Positions 10,401 through 18,131 are shown, counted from the stretch's first letter. The stretch: 64,000 nucleotides of DNA from JBJHBP01 sp050485645 (GCA_050485645.1 JBJHBT010000009.1:1-64000), one strand, 5' to 3'. Notes: generated by a model from the sequence alone, not told the origin. Numbers and translations are program-made.

Positions 10401-11035
10401 ATCTGCACCTCCACGTGACGGGCACACTCGACCAGCTTCTCGATGAATACGCCACCGTTGGAAAAGTTGTTACGCGACAGCCGGCGCACCGACTCGAACG
10501 CCTCGCAAAGATCCGACTCGCCATGCACGGCCTGCATGCCTATGCCGCCACCGCCGGCGGTACCCTTGAGCATCAGCGGATAGCCGATGTCGCGCGCCGC
10601 GGCCAGCGCATCGTCGGGCGACTCGAGTAATCCGCTGCCCGGAAGCAGCGGCACACCGTTCTCCGATGCAATGCGTCGAGCCGTGTGTTTGAGGCCGAAT
10701 GCTCGCATCTGTTCGGCGGTGGGGCCGATGAACACGATGCCCTCGGTGTCACAGCGTTCGGCGAACACAGCATTCTCCGACAGAAAGCCGTAGCCCGGAT
10801 GGATGGCCTGCGCACCGCTGGCCGCCGCAGCGGCCAGCACGCGATCCGCATCCAGATAGGAACTCACGGCCGGCGCTTCGCCGATGTGCATGGCGCGATC
10901 GGCAGCGGCCACATGCAGTGAGTTGCGGTCGGCGTCGGAGTACACCGCCACCGACGCCACGCCGAGTCGGCGCAGAGTCCGCATGATGCGGCATGCGATA
11001 ACGCCACGATTGGCGATCAATACAGTGTCGAACAT
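7430..11035 (-). CDS. Biotin-dependent guanidine carboxylase (annotated as urea carboxylase)
   Basis: 1201 residues from the ATG at 11035 (MFDTVLIANRGVIACRIMR). Domain order: biotin carboxylase with ATP-grasp (about 1-450, LKGTAGGGGIGMQ loop, EVNTRLQVEHGVTEEV), carboxyltransferase halves of the KipA/KipI type (about 480-1050, VQDWPGRIGYWHIGVPPSGPMD and IGGSYLCIYGMEGPGGYQ), and a C-terminal biotinyl domain with the acceptor Lys1164 in EFMKTE, where AMKME is commoner. Enzymes of this architecture carboxylate urea or guanidine. The guanidine-I riboswitch at the operon head and the two DUF1989 genes point to guanidine, giving carboxyguanidine. Substrate is inferred from context; the single specificity residue in the carboxyltransferase site needs an alignment. 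Confidence 0.9.
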   Translation of the reverse strand: MFDTVLIANRGVIACRIMRTLRRLGVASVAVYSDADRNSLHVAAADRAMHIGEAPAVSSYLDADRVLAAAAASGAQAIHPGYGFLSENAVFAERCDTEGIVFIGPTAEQMRAFGLKHTARRIASENGVPLLPGSGLLESPDDALAAARDIGYPLMLKGTAGGGGIGMQAVHGESDLCEAFESVRRLSRNNFSNGGVFIEKLVECARHVEVQIFGDGRGEVVALGERDCSLQRRNQKVIEETPAPDLPDGVRAAMLDTAERLGRAVCYRSAGTVEFLYDAATAEFYFLEVNTRLQVEHGVTEEVADVDLVEYMLRAAADEPIDLGALRGRQRGHAIQARLYAEDPARDFQPSAGVITDVHFPSVARIETWVESGSEVPAWYDPMLAKLIVHGADRPAAIAALQQVLANTRIGGVETNLAYLRQIAADPVFAVGRQTTAYLAGVQFHSDAVEVIAGGTQTTVQDWPGRIGYWHIGVPPSGPMDTLAFRLGNRLLGNGDDAAGLEMTVTGPTLKFRADAVIALTGAAMQARIDGREIDHWRAVHVRGGETLTLGRVDGAGARCYLLVRGGFDVPAYLGSRATFTLGRFGGHGGRMLRAGDVLHLAHLPTVEPGVLDPARIPHYAHHWRLRAMYGPHGAPDFFTPRDIETFFATRWEVHYHSNRTGVRLIGPKPEWARPDGGEAGLHPSNIHDNAYAIGTVDFTGDMPVVLGPDGPSLGGFVCPATVIAADLWKLGQLGAGDTVSFEPVDAATAHRLTAEQEEAIASCQFAAMPACGAAAANPGSPILASLSPPAHPVGVTYRAAGDRNLLVEYGPNVLDLNLRFRVQALLDWLRSQDLPGMLELTPGVRSLQVHYEHKTLPLPRLMDLLMQAEDELLDLSRFEVPSRIVHLPMAWDDSQTRLATTRYMQSVRSDAPWCPRNIEFIRRVNGLDSEDEVKRIVYDASYLVMGLGDVYLSAPVATPIDPRHRLVTTKYNPARTWTPENAVGIGGSYLCIYGMEGPGGYQFVGRTLQIWNRYHVTAAFREPWLLRFFDQIRFYEVSESELLRMREDFPRGRCDIEIRETTFSLADYNRSLTDNAAEIAAFKARQQRAFEAERQRWQEAGRAEPAATEPAAPEAASGASALVLDAGETAVESPVHGVVWQLTAKEGEQVQPGQALLVLEFMKTELTVTAAVAGTVTRMLCREGAQVAPGQALLAIAQGV

Positions 11036-11128
11036 CCTGTGAGTGCCATGTTTACGGGGCGGGCCGTCCCGCCGTGGATCCATTCCGCCGGAGTCGTCCC
11101 AGGCGGGTCGGGTCGCGGGCATCGGCCC

Positions 11129-11779
11129 TCAGTCCCAGACGATCATCTCCACAGGTGTGGGGTTATAGGCGTTGCAGGGATTGTTGAGCTGCGGGCAGTT
11201 CGAAACGAGCACCAGCACATCCATCTCCGCCCGCATCTCCACATACTTGCCGGCATCGCTAATGCCATCCTCGAAGCTCAGGCCACCCGTCGGCGTCAGC
11301 GGAACGTTCATGAAGAAGTTGATATTGCTGGTCAGATCGCGCTTGCCCAGCCCGTAACCGGCTTCGGCCAGCACGTACAGAAAACTGTCGCGGCACGAAT
11401 GCATTGGCCTGGTGCCCAGGCCATAGCGCACCTGATTGGACTCGGCCGCACAGGCGCCGCCCAACGTATCGTGTCGCCCGCAGGTATCGGCGGTGATGGT
11501 CAGCATCACGTTGCCGGAACCGGACATCAGGCGGCTGCCGGTGGTCAGATAGGCATTGCGCTGGGTGCGTATCGTCGTCGTCGCGCAGTAGCGTTCCTCG
11601 GTGGGACGCGCCAGGCTGTAGAACAGCGTGTCCACCGCCTGATTGCCTTCCAGGTCGAGTATACGCAGTGTCTGTCCGCGCATGACTTCCGCCAGCCACG
11701 CGGAGCCAGCCGGCACGATGTCACTGCGCACGGCCGAAGCCGGGTCCAGCGGACTGATCACCGGTGTGACTGAACTCAT
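11129..11779 (-). CDS. Carboxyguanidine deiminase subunit (DUF1989, 'urea carboxylase-associated protein 2')
   Basis: 216 residues. DUF1989 protein of the UAAP2 type: GNQAVDTLFYSL, TADTCGRHDTLGGACAAES with Cys/His/Asp candidates for the metal and active site, HSCRDSFLYVLAEAGYG, and the diagnostic C-terminus NNPCNAYNPTPVEMIVWD. Together with its neighbour it forms the heteromeric CgdAB-type enzyme that deiminates carboxyguanidine to allophanate. Both genes were long annotated as urea-metabolism proteins. Its start lies within 4 bases of the upstream subunit's stop (ATGA-type overlap), as expected for subunits made in equal amounts. Confidence 0.88.
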   Translation of the reverse strand: MSSVTPVISPLDPASAVRSDIVPAGSAWLAEVMRGQTLRILDLEGNQAVDTLFYSLARPTEERYCATTTIRTQRNAYLTTGSRLMSGSGNVMLTITADTCGRHDTLGGACAAESNQVRYGLGTRPMHSCRDSFLYVLAEAGYGLGKRDLTSNINFFMNVPLTPTGGLSFEDGISDAGKYVEMRAEMDVLVLVSNCPQLNNPCNAYNPTPVEMIVWD

Positions 11780-12546
11780 CTTCCCGTCCTCGTTTCATCG
11801 AACTGGCAGTTGTAGATGCTGGTGTTGGCATACGCCCGGGCATTCTCCGGGCGATAGTTGATGCAGTAGTCGTAGGCGGCCTGCACCGGCGCCCCGCGCC
11901 TGATCAGCAGATCGATGGCGCCCGGCGCGTACTCGGATGACGAGTTCATCGGATGTGGCGCGGTGTTCAGCACCACCAGCGTATCCATTTCCGCACGCAG
12001 CTCCACGCTGGCGCCCGGACTCGAATGAGCCTGCGCATAGACGATCTCTCCGTCCGCGGCGACGTACACGCGACTGAAGAAATTCACGTTGGGCACCAGA
12101 TCCTGACGACCGAGCCCCCATTTCGCCAGTTCAATCAGAAACAGCTCACGACCGCTGCGATGAAACGCATTGCCATCGCGCTGATAGCTGGACTCTCCGT
12201 ACTGACGCCGGATATCTTCGGGTGTGGTCACGCCGCCGATGGTGTCGTGCCAGCCCAGCGAATCGTCGATGATGGACAGCATCACCCGGCCCATGTCCGA
12301 GTACAGCATGTTGCCCTTGGTGAGCATCGCCGTATGCTGCGCCTTCAATGTGTCGGACATGTTGTAGCGTTCGAGCAGATTGTCCGGATTGAACATCAGC
12401 ATCGCGGCGTTGGCATGCCCTGTCGGATCCACCAGACGCAGACAATAGCCGCGCCGTATCACCATCGACCAGTAGCGCCCCCCGGGTACCGTCTCGGCAT
12501 GTACCGAGCCTGCCGGTGGCACTTTCCTCACAGTTTTCGCATTCAC
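11776..12546 (-). CDS. Carboxyguanidine deiminase subunit (DUF1989, 'urea carboxylase-associated protein 1')
   Basis: 256 residues, starting at the GTG at 12546 with GGAG 8 bases upstream. That GTG overlaps the ABC ATPase stop (GTGA). UAAP1-type features: SVHAETVPGGRYWSMVIRRG, LRLVDPTGHANAAMLMFNPDN, DDSLGWHDTIGGVT, NVNFFSRVYVAADG, and MNSSSEYAPGAIDLLIRRGAP followed by CINYRPENARAYANTSIY. It is the partner of the following DUF1989 gene in carboxyguanidine deiminase. A longer upstream frame exists but overlaps the ATPase and lacks support. Confidence 0.88.
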   Translation of the reverse strand: MNAKTVRKVPPAGSVHAETVPGGRYWSMVIRRGYCLRLVDPTGHANAAMLMFNPDNLLERYNMSDTLKAQHTAMLTKGNMLYSDMGRVMLSIIDDSLGWHDTIGGVTTPEDIRRQYGESSYQRDGNAFHRSGRELFLIELAKWGLGRQDLVPNVNFFSRVYVAADGEIVYAQAHSSPGASVELRAEMDTLVVLNTAPHPMNSSSEYAPGAIDLLIRRGAPVQAAYDYCINYRPENARAYANTSIYNCQFDETRTGR

Positions 12547-13355
12547 TGTTGACGCTCCATCCCGGTCACGGACTCCGCCTGGCGCCGCCGATGCGGCTGA
12601 GCGCTGTGTTGCGGCGGTGCAGACGCATCCCTGGCGTGCCCAGCCAGTGGCAGGTTGTAGGTAATGCACGCACCGAAGGCTTCCGGTTCATGCGGATCAT
12701 CGCGTACACGGTCGAATACCAGCAGCCGCCCGCCCAGATAGAAGCTCTCCCGGATGTCATGGCTGGTCATGAAGATCGTCAGTCCGATGTCGCGCCACAG
12801 GTCGAGTATCAGCTCGTGCATGTCGCTGCGAATACCAGGGTCCAGTGCACCGAAAGGTTCGTCCAGCAGCAGGATGCGCGGACGCTTGATCAGCGCCTGC
12901 GCGATGGCAAGGCGCTGCTGCATGCCGCCGGACAGCTGCGCCGGATACTTGTTCGCGGCGTTCGCCAGACCCACGGCCGCCAGCATGTCCACGGCCTGCT
13001 GCCTGGCCACGCGACGCGCCCGTCCGAAGAGCCGTGCGCTCAGTGCGGCGCCTGCGAACTCGGCACCGACCAGCACATTGTCCAGGGCCGACATGTGCGG
13101 GAACACGGAGTACTTCTGGAATACGACGCCGCGATCCGGACCGGGTTCATCCGCCAGCTGCTCACCATCGATGCGTATTTCACCGCGGGTTGGCCGTTCC
13201 TCGCCGAGCAGGAGGCGCAGAAACGTCGTCTTGCCACACCCCGACGAACCGACAATCGTGACGAATTCGCCGGAAGCGATATCGAGGTTGATGTTCTCGA
13301 GAACGACCTGGCGTCCGTAGTACTTCCACAGACGATGCACCTGTACCGTACTCAT
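12543..13355 (-). CDS. NitT/TauT-type ABC transporter ATP-binding protein, guanidine operon
   Basis: 270 residues from the ATG at 13355, which overlaps the permease stop (ATGA). Walker A is GSSGCGKTT (36-44), the signature LSGGMQQRLAIAQAL, and Walker B RILLLDEPFGALDP with the H-loop in TSHDIRES. It groups by eye with nitrate/sulfonate/taurine-type import ATPases. The tight coupling permease-ATPase-deiminase inside a guanidine-I riboswitch operon implies import of guanidine or a guanidine precursor. Substrate is inferred. Confidence 0.88.
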   Translation of the reverse strand: MSTVQVHRLWKYYGRQVVLENINLDIASGEFVTIVGSSGCGKTTFLRLLLGEERPTRGEIRIDGEQLADEPGPDRGVVFQKYSVFPHMSALDNVLVGAEFAGAALSARLFGRARRVARQQAVDMLAAVGLANAANKYPAQLSGGMQQRLAIAQALIKRPRILLLDEPFGALDPGIRSDMHELILDLWRDIGLTIFMTSHDIRESFYLGGRLLVFDRVRDDPHEPEAFGACITYNLPLAGHARDASAPPQHSAQPHRRRQAESVTGMERQQ

Positions 13356-14173
13356 CGAGTGGCACCTGCGCCGTACCAGGGGAACGCGAAGCGCACGATC
13401 AGACGCATCCCGAAATCGAGCACGAACGCCAGCAACGTGATCCATGCAACATAGGGCAGTATGGTTTCCATATCCAGATAACGCCGCACGAGAAAGATCC
13501 GATAGCCCAGTCCCTCGGTCGCCGCGATGGCCTCCGCGGCAATGAGGAACAGCCATGCCGTGCCAAGCGCAAGTCGCGTGGCGTCGAGCAGACGCGGCAT
13601 CACCTGCGGCAACACCACACGCAAGGCGAGCTGCCAGGTCGAGGCACCCAGAGTCTGCGCCTTGATCAACAGCTCGGTGGGCAGCTCCTCCACACGCTGC
13701 TGTATGTCACGGGTGATGAACGGCGCAATCCCGAACACGATGAGCACCACCTTGGACAGTTCGCCGATCCCGAACGCGATAAACAGCACCGGCAGGACCG
13801 CCAGCGGCGGAATCATCGACACGACCCGGATGAACGGCGACAGCGACGTGCGGACGTAAGGAATCAGCCCGGTGACGATACCAACGCACAGCCCTATCCC
13901 CATACTGATCGCGACGCCGGTGAGCAGCCGCGTCAGACTGGCCGCCGTATCGGCCCACAGAACCAGTTCACCGGTGCGCCGGTTGGGTTCCGTGGCAAGG
14001 CGCTGCATCGTGTCCGCCATCGATGACAGCGACGGCAGCAGTTTGTCATCCGGATTCTCCGCCAGTCTGGCCGACGACGCGGCCACATAGATCAGCAGCA
14101 GAATCAGAAACGGCAGCACACTCAGAACAGGACCTGTGGTTCTGTCCGGCCTGCGGTTGATCAGTCGTTTCAC
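13352..14173 (-). CDS. NitT/TauT-type ABC transporter permease, guanidine operon
   Basis: 273 residues with about six membrane segments (LPFLILLLIYVAASSA, LLTGVAISMGIGLCVGIVTG, PPLAVLPVLFIAFGIGELSKVVLI, LALGTAWLFLIAAEAIAA, ILPYVAWITLLAFVLDFGM). The EAA-type loop for ATPase contact is present as EELPTELLIKAQTLGASTWQLALRVVLPQV. The BPD_transp_1 fold is clear. It is translationally coupled to the ATPase gene and preceded by the substrate-binding protein after a 60-base spacer holding short imperfect repeats. Confidence 0.88.
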   Translation of the reverse strand: MKRLINRRPDRTTGPVLSVLPFLILLLIYVAASSARLAENPDDKLLPSLSSMADTMQRLATEPNRRTGELVLWADTAASLTRLLTGVAISMGIGLCVGIVTGLIPYVRTSLSPFIRVVSMIPPLAVLPVLFIAFGIGELSKVVLIVFGIAPFITRDIQQRVEELPTELLIKAQTLGASTWQLALRVVLPQVMPRLLDATRLALGTAWLFLIAAEAIAATEGLGYRIFLVRRYLDMETILPYVAWITLLAFVLDFGMRLIVRFAFPWYGAGATR

Positions 14174-14233
14174 GCGTGCCCCCCCGGCAAACGCCTGCTG
14201 TTGCAGTTCGCCCCGTTGCGGTTCGCCGACGCG

Positions 14234-15319
14234 CTACAGTTCGCCGTCCGCGGCCATGCGCATGTAGTCGGCATTGAATCGCAACCGAACATTGCTGCCG
14301 CTGCCCAGAACGCTGTCGTCAGAGAAGCTCATGCCCACGAAGTCAGGATTCGGTGCCGATTCACCGAGCAGGCCGTGCGCAAACGCGAACTGCCGCACCG
14401 AGTCCATGGTCTGGACCAGCTGCGCGCTGGTTGCGAACTCCACCGCGTCCGCCGGTTCGTAGAACATGCGCGTGGTGGCGAGCTGCGCTTCGTAGCCGGC
14501 GAGATCGGTGCCCGCCGCATCCGCCATGGCCGCGCGTACCCGGCCGCCCGCTTCGTCTTCCGCGGCCATGCGCTGCATGATTTCGTACCATGCGCCGGCC
14601 AGCGCCTTGCCGAAGTCGGGATTGGCATTCAATACGGCCGTGTTGACGCCGAGCATGTCGATGATTTCGCCGGGAATGCTGGACGAATCGAACACCAGAT
14701 GCGCATCGGACATGCTGCGGATCTCGCCAAGCTGCGGATTCCATGCCACCACGGCGGTCACGTCGCGCGATGACCACGCGCCGACGATGTCGGCATCAGA
14801 CGTATTGACCACGCGCACATCGCGCTCGGAAAGCCCCACGCTGTCGAGCGCACGCGCGAGCAGATAGTGGGATACCGAGAGCTCCACCAGGTGAATGTTG
14901 CGTCCCGCGACGGCCGCCAGGTCGTCGGAGCCCTTCAGTACCAGGCCGTCGTTGCCGTTGGACGCGCTGCCAAGTATCAGCGCCGTGGTATCGACGCCGC
15001 CCGCGGCCGGTATTGTCAGTGCATCCATGTTCGTGAGCGTCACGCCGTCGAAGGCGCCGGCTGTATACAGATTGATCGACTCGATGTAGTCGTTGATCTG
15101 AACAACCTCGATGCTGATGCCGTACTTGTCGGCCCAGCGCTCGACGATGGCCGCCTCCTCGCCATAACCCCATGGCATCCAGCCCACGTAGATGCTCCAG
15201 GCTATGCGGAAGCTGTCGCGTTGCTGCGCGACCGAACCCGCCGGATACAGTGTGAAGACGAGCAGAGCGGCTGCCGTGCTCACGACCAGGTGGCGAAACC
15301 GTTTTCGGGTCTGACTCAT
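14234..15319 (-). CDS. ABC transporter periplasmic substrate-binding protein of urea/guanidine carboxylase regions
   Basis: 361 residues with GAGGAG ahead of the ATG. A signal peptide (VVSTAAALLVFTLYPAGSVA) precedes a NitT/TauT-type binding fold: FRIAWSIYVGWMPWGYGEEA, YGISIEVVQINDYIESINLYTAGAFDG, LTNMDAL. This matches the subfamily seen next to 'urea carboxylase' genes. It is the first gene after the guanidine-I riboswitch, so its ligand is probably guanidine or a simple derivative. The WxxWGYGEE segment lies where related proteins bind their ligand. Confidence 0.85.
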   Translation of the reverse strand: MSQTRKRFRHLVVSTAAALLVFTLYPAGSVAQQRDSFRIAWSIYVGWMPWGYGEEAAIVERWADKYGISIEVVQINDYIESINLYTAGAFDGVTLTNMDALTIPAAGGVDTTALILGSASNGNDGLVLKGSDDLAAVAGRNIHLVELSVSHYLLARALDSVGLSERDVRVVNTSDADIVGAWSSRDVTAVVAWNPQLGEIRSMSDAHLVFDSSSIPGEIIDMLGVNTAVLNANPDFGKALAGAWYEIMQRMAAEDEAGGRVRAAMADAAGTDLAGYEAQLATTRMFYEPADAVEFATSAQLVQTMDSVRQFAFAHGLLGESAPNPDFVGMSFSDDSVLGSGSNVRLRFNADYMRMAADGEL

Positions 15320-15364
15320 GATACCTGCTCCTCATATAAACCATTGGATCGGAAACACGGCAAA

Positions 15365-15389
15365 CGGGAGAATCAAACTCGACCTCCCG
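15365..15389 (-). terminator. Possible switching hairpin overlapping the riboswitch 3' end
   Basis: On the transcript, CGGGAG (15389-15384) can pair with CTCCCG (15370-15365) across 13 nt, followed by TTTGCCGTGTTT. The first arm is the conserved 3' end of the aptamer, so ligand binding would free the downstream arm and allow read-through. The T-run is short, so this is a candidate expression platform only. Confidence 0.45.
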
Positions 15390-15479
15390 GGCTTTTGTCC
15401 CGCCGTGTAACCTCCCGGTGAGGAGAGGTCGGCAGCTCTCGGACCAGTCACCCGCCATAGCGGGCCGGAACCCTAGCCG
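15381..15479 (-). promoter_or_regulatory. Guanidine-I riboswitch (ykkC-yxkD class)
   Basis: Reading the minus strand, the consensus blocks appear in order: CTAGGGTTCCGG near the 5' end, GGTCCGAGAG in the middle, and ACGGCGGGACAAAAGCCCGG followed by GAG at the 3' end. Spacing suits the guanidine-I aptamer, including a GC-rich hairpin (CGGCCCGCTATGGCGGGT) between the first two blocks. It lies 62-160 bases ahead of the start of the substrate-binding protein gene. This riboswitch turns on guanidine export or degradation genes when guanidine is bound, which fits the whole operon below it. Confidence 0.93.
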
Positions 15480-16103
15480 CCCATTTCACAAGTTGTAATG
15501 CAACGACCGTAGCCACGGTCCGGATGCATGCGCCTCGCTGTCGATTCACCAGTTGCCACGCGGTTACCAAGCAAGATCAGGGCCAACTCTCGCTCACTCA
15601 TACTTTCAACAGGTTGCGTGGGAAACTGACGGCGCCCTGAGCGGTCGCCCCGGGAACAGGCACCAAATCGGGACGTCACGAGTGCCCGCTGCGCACTGCT
15701 TTGGCGCACAGGCGAACCTGTACGCCCGGCAGGCGATACGAAAACCCGCGCCTTCGGTGGCGGTAAAAACCACACTGGAATGTGCAGGTGATGCTGGTAG
15801 TATGGAATGCGTGCCTGGCGCCTGATCTCACACAGTCAACATCAGAATGAGAAGGGACGCCATGAGCGGGCGATCGCGCCTGGCCCCGACGCGTAGGATT
15901 GTGGGCCGGTAGTGAGCAGGTGCCAGCACACTTGCCGATGCCTCCGGTGTCGACGCCGTTTCCTGTGTACGTCTCAGAGCTCGGCAGCGCATTGACAACA
16001 TAGGCACGCTTCGCGACCCTTGCCCTACTCCCGCGCCATCGGCCAATGCCACGCCATCGGCCCATGCTGATCGTTGCCCGCGCCCGAACGAGAGGTGAGC
16101 CTC
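15480..16103. other. Gene-free spacer between the guanidine operon and the next gene
   Basis: About 620 bases with no convincing reading frame; short frames on both strands have no recognisable domains or ribosome sites. It must hold the guanidine operon promoter and that of the divergent gene at 16104. The inverted repeat GACCGTAGCCACGGTC (15505-15520) lies just upstream of the riboswitch and may be an operator. I found no clear -35/-10 pair. Confidence 0.5.
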
Positions 16104-17402
16104 ATGCCTGACGACGCCCCCATAGCTGACCTGCTTCGCTATCCACTGTTCAACGCGCTGTTCGGACGACGTGCCCGGCGCTTCGGCCTTGGCATGGAAA
16201 TCCCGTCGGGCCCTCTGGCGTTCCGGTCCCGTCACGCCGCGAAACCACTTTCCGAACTGGAACACTCACTGCTGATTGCCGCAGCCACCGGGGTATCCGG
16301 CTGGAGCTTCGGTGTGCCGTTCGGCCCGGACCGGCCCGACGAGCACGCACATTACACACTGCGTTTCACTGGTCGCACTGCGCCCACCGCCGGCGGATTC
16401 GGCACGCCCGCGTTACTGTTCACGAATGATGACGGCACCTTCATCACCAATACGCGCGATGTCCGGCCGCAGCCCGGTCAGCCACCGGGCGGGGCGGCCA
16501 GCGATACCGAACAGATCCTCTCAGTGATACGGCAGCACACCATGAAGCTGTCCGACACGCGGCTGGATCTGCCTGCCGAACCGCCGCATATGCTCGAACC
16601 CAATCTGTGGATGGCCAACGCACCCGGCTCCACGCTGTTCATGCCGATCGGCGATGCCAGTGAACAGGTGCTGTCCCTGCTTGCCTTAGCGATCGGGAAC
16701 GGCAACACCATCGTGGACGACGCAGTTGGCAGGCCGGCCGGCGACCTGCAACCTTTCGTACGCAGCGGACTCATCTCCGACAACAAGCGAGTACCGATTT
16801 CGGTTCTCCAGCAGATGGCCTATGAAGCCAACTGCTCGGAGCTTGCGTTCATGGGCCACAACATCGTGCTGACGCTGCAGGCCATGGGACTGGGAGGGCT
16901 ATACCTCAACGGCCTGAACCGCTGGAGCATTCTGGGTGCTTTCGCCGCCAAAGGCATTCAGGGCTTCGGCTTTCGCTTTGTGCATGACGAGCGCTGGACA
17001 CTACCGAACCCGGTGGGTCTGGACGGCGTCTACGAAGCCCTGTGTCCGCCCTACCATGCCGACATGCAATCAGCCGTGGAAGCCTTCGTGAAGCGCAAGT
17101 TCGGACCTGGCGGAGCGTACGATCCCGATACGCCGGGCGCGTGGAAACACAGCGCCGGTGTCAAGAAAAGCGTGTCGCCGTACAGCGAGGAATTCATCGA
17201 CTGCCTGACAACGGTGGCGCAGTACGTGCTGGACAGCTACGGTCGATTTCCGAATACGTTCACGACCATTGTGCTGCCCGGTTTCGTACAGGCCGTGCAT
17301 CTGGACACCGAGTTCTACGACACCCATTACGCCTCGGGCGCGTACCTCAAGACGCATGCCAGCCACATGCGCCGCTGGCACCCGGGCGAAGACCATACGT
17401 AA
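16104..17402 (+). CDS. Uncharacterised protein with nitroreductase-like features
   Basis: 432 residues from the ATG at 16104 (GAGAGGTGAG upstream). I do not recognise a named family. Residues 10-60 (FNALFGRRARRFGLGMEI...AAKPLSELEHSLLIAAATGVSGW) recall the first helix region of nitroreductase/SagB-type flavoproteins, and NCSELAFMGHNIVLTLQAMGLGGLYLNG recalls their later FMN-dimer helix. No signal peptide or membrane segment. The C-terminus has a catalase-like density of Tyr/His/Phe (VQAVHLDTEFYDTHYASGAYLKTHASHMRRWHPGE). It is divergent from the guanidine operon and convergent, with a 3-base gap, with the next gene. Confidence 0.6.
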   Translation: MPDDAPIADLLRYPLFNALFGRRARRFGLGMEIPSGPLAFRSRHAAKPLSELEHSLLIAAATGVSGWSFGVPFGPDRPDEHAHYTLRFTGRTAPTAGGFGTPALLFTNDDGTFITNTRDVRPQPGQPPGGAASDTEQILSVIRQHTMKLSDTRLDLPAEPPHMLEPNLWMANAPGSTLFMPIGDASEQVLSLLALAIGNGNTIVDDAVGRPAGDLQPFVRSGLISDNKRVPISVLQQMAYEANCSELAFMGHNIVLTLQAMGLGGLYLNGLNRWSILGAFAAKGIQGFGFRFVHDERWTLPNPVGLDGVYEALCPPYHADMQSAVEAFVKRKFGPGGAYDPDTPGAWKHSAGVKKSVSPYSEEFIDCLTTVAQYVLDSYGRFPNTFTTIVLPGFVQAVHLDTEFYDTHYASGAYLKTHASHMRRWHPGEDHT

Positions 17403-17405
17403 TTT

Positions 17406-18131
17406 TCAGAAAATCCGCTCGCCCGTTGCACGCAACGCATCGATATAGAGATCCCAGACCTCCTCGGAGCACACGTATTCAAGTATCGGTGTTTCCGGCG
17501 AGTAGTCCCAGACGCCGCGCATCGTCACCGGGCGCGAATAGGTGATGTCATCGATGAAGGTGAGGTCGTTGATCAGGCGCTTCGTGCCTGCTTCCGAGAC
17601 TTCCAAACGCATGCGCTCTTCCATGCGCGCCTGATCGGAAAACAGGATCTTGCCCATCTCCCGCTCCTGAAGGTGCGTGGTATGGATCACCAGCGTATCG
17701 CCATCCCAGTGCGCCACGGCGTGTCCCATGCGGGTATGCAGAACGGGTTCGGGATGATCATGGTCCACCATGAAGATCTTGCGATACTGCGACCAGGCTT
17801 CGAAAAACAGTGTGATGTCGTGGTCTCTGTGAATCAGCTCGATCGGGAATGGCGGCTGAATCATCGAGCGCGGCATGGCCTCGGGAACACACAGACGGGC
17901 AGGATCATCCAGATCGCGATCGAAGTCCGTCACGTAGGCGTCCCACAGTGCGCGACCATGTTCGGTGAACGGCGGACCGTCGAACGGCCAGCCAACCGAC
18001 TGACCCACATTCGGCATCCAGTAGCCGCTGAAATCCGGTCTTTCGTCGTGCTCATCGGCTGCGGTTCCGTTGCCGACAAGCGCCAGTGTCACCAGCAGCA
18101 GGGTCGATCGCAGCATCCCGTGAACATTCAT
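17406..18131 (-). CDS. Secreted protein, uncharacterised family (paralogue A of four)
   Basis: 241 residues with a signal peptide (LRSTLLLVTLALVGNGTAA). The mature part holds the pattern shared by four genes here: DFSGYWMPN near the start, a central HRDHDITLFFEAWSQYRKIFM, AHWDGDTLVIHTTHL, a late ITYSRPVTMRGVWDY, and a C-terminal YVCSEE. Proteins of this type are frequent in soil and marine bacteria with large secretomes, but their role is unknown. It follows paralogue B on the same strand after 42 bases, so they are probably co-transcribed. Confidence 0.7.
   Translation of the reverse strand: MNVHGMLRSTLLLVTLALVGNGTAADEHDERPDFSGYWMPNVGQSVGWPFDGPPFTEHGRALWDAYVTDFDRDLDDPARLCVPEAMPRSMIQPPFPIELIHRDHDITLFFEAWSQYRKIFMVDHDHPEPVLHTRMGHAVAHWDGDTLVIHTTHLQEREMGKILFSDQARMEERMRLEVSEAGTKRLINDLTFIDDITYSRPVTMRGVWDYSPETPILEYVCSEEVWDLYIDALRATGERIF

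Noticed and set aside
15500..15530. TGGC...TTGC on the minus strand ahead of the guanidine riboswitch, resembling a sigma-54 promoter
   Set aside because: The GG-to-GC spacing is one base too long (11 instead of 10 between the pairs), and sigma-54 tolerates no such change.
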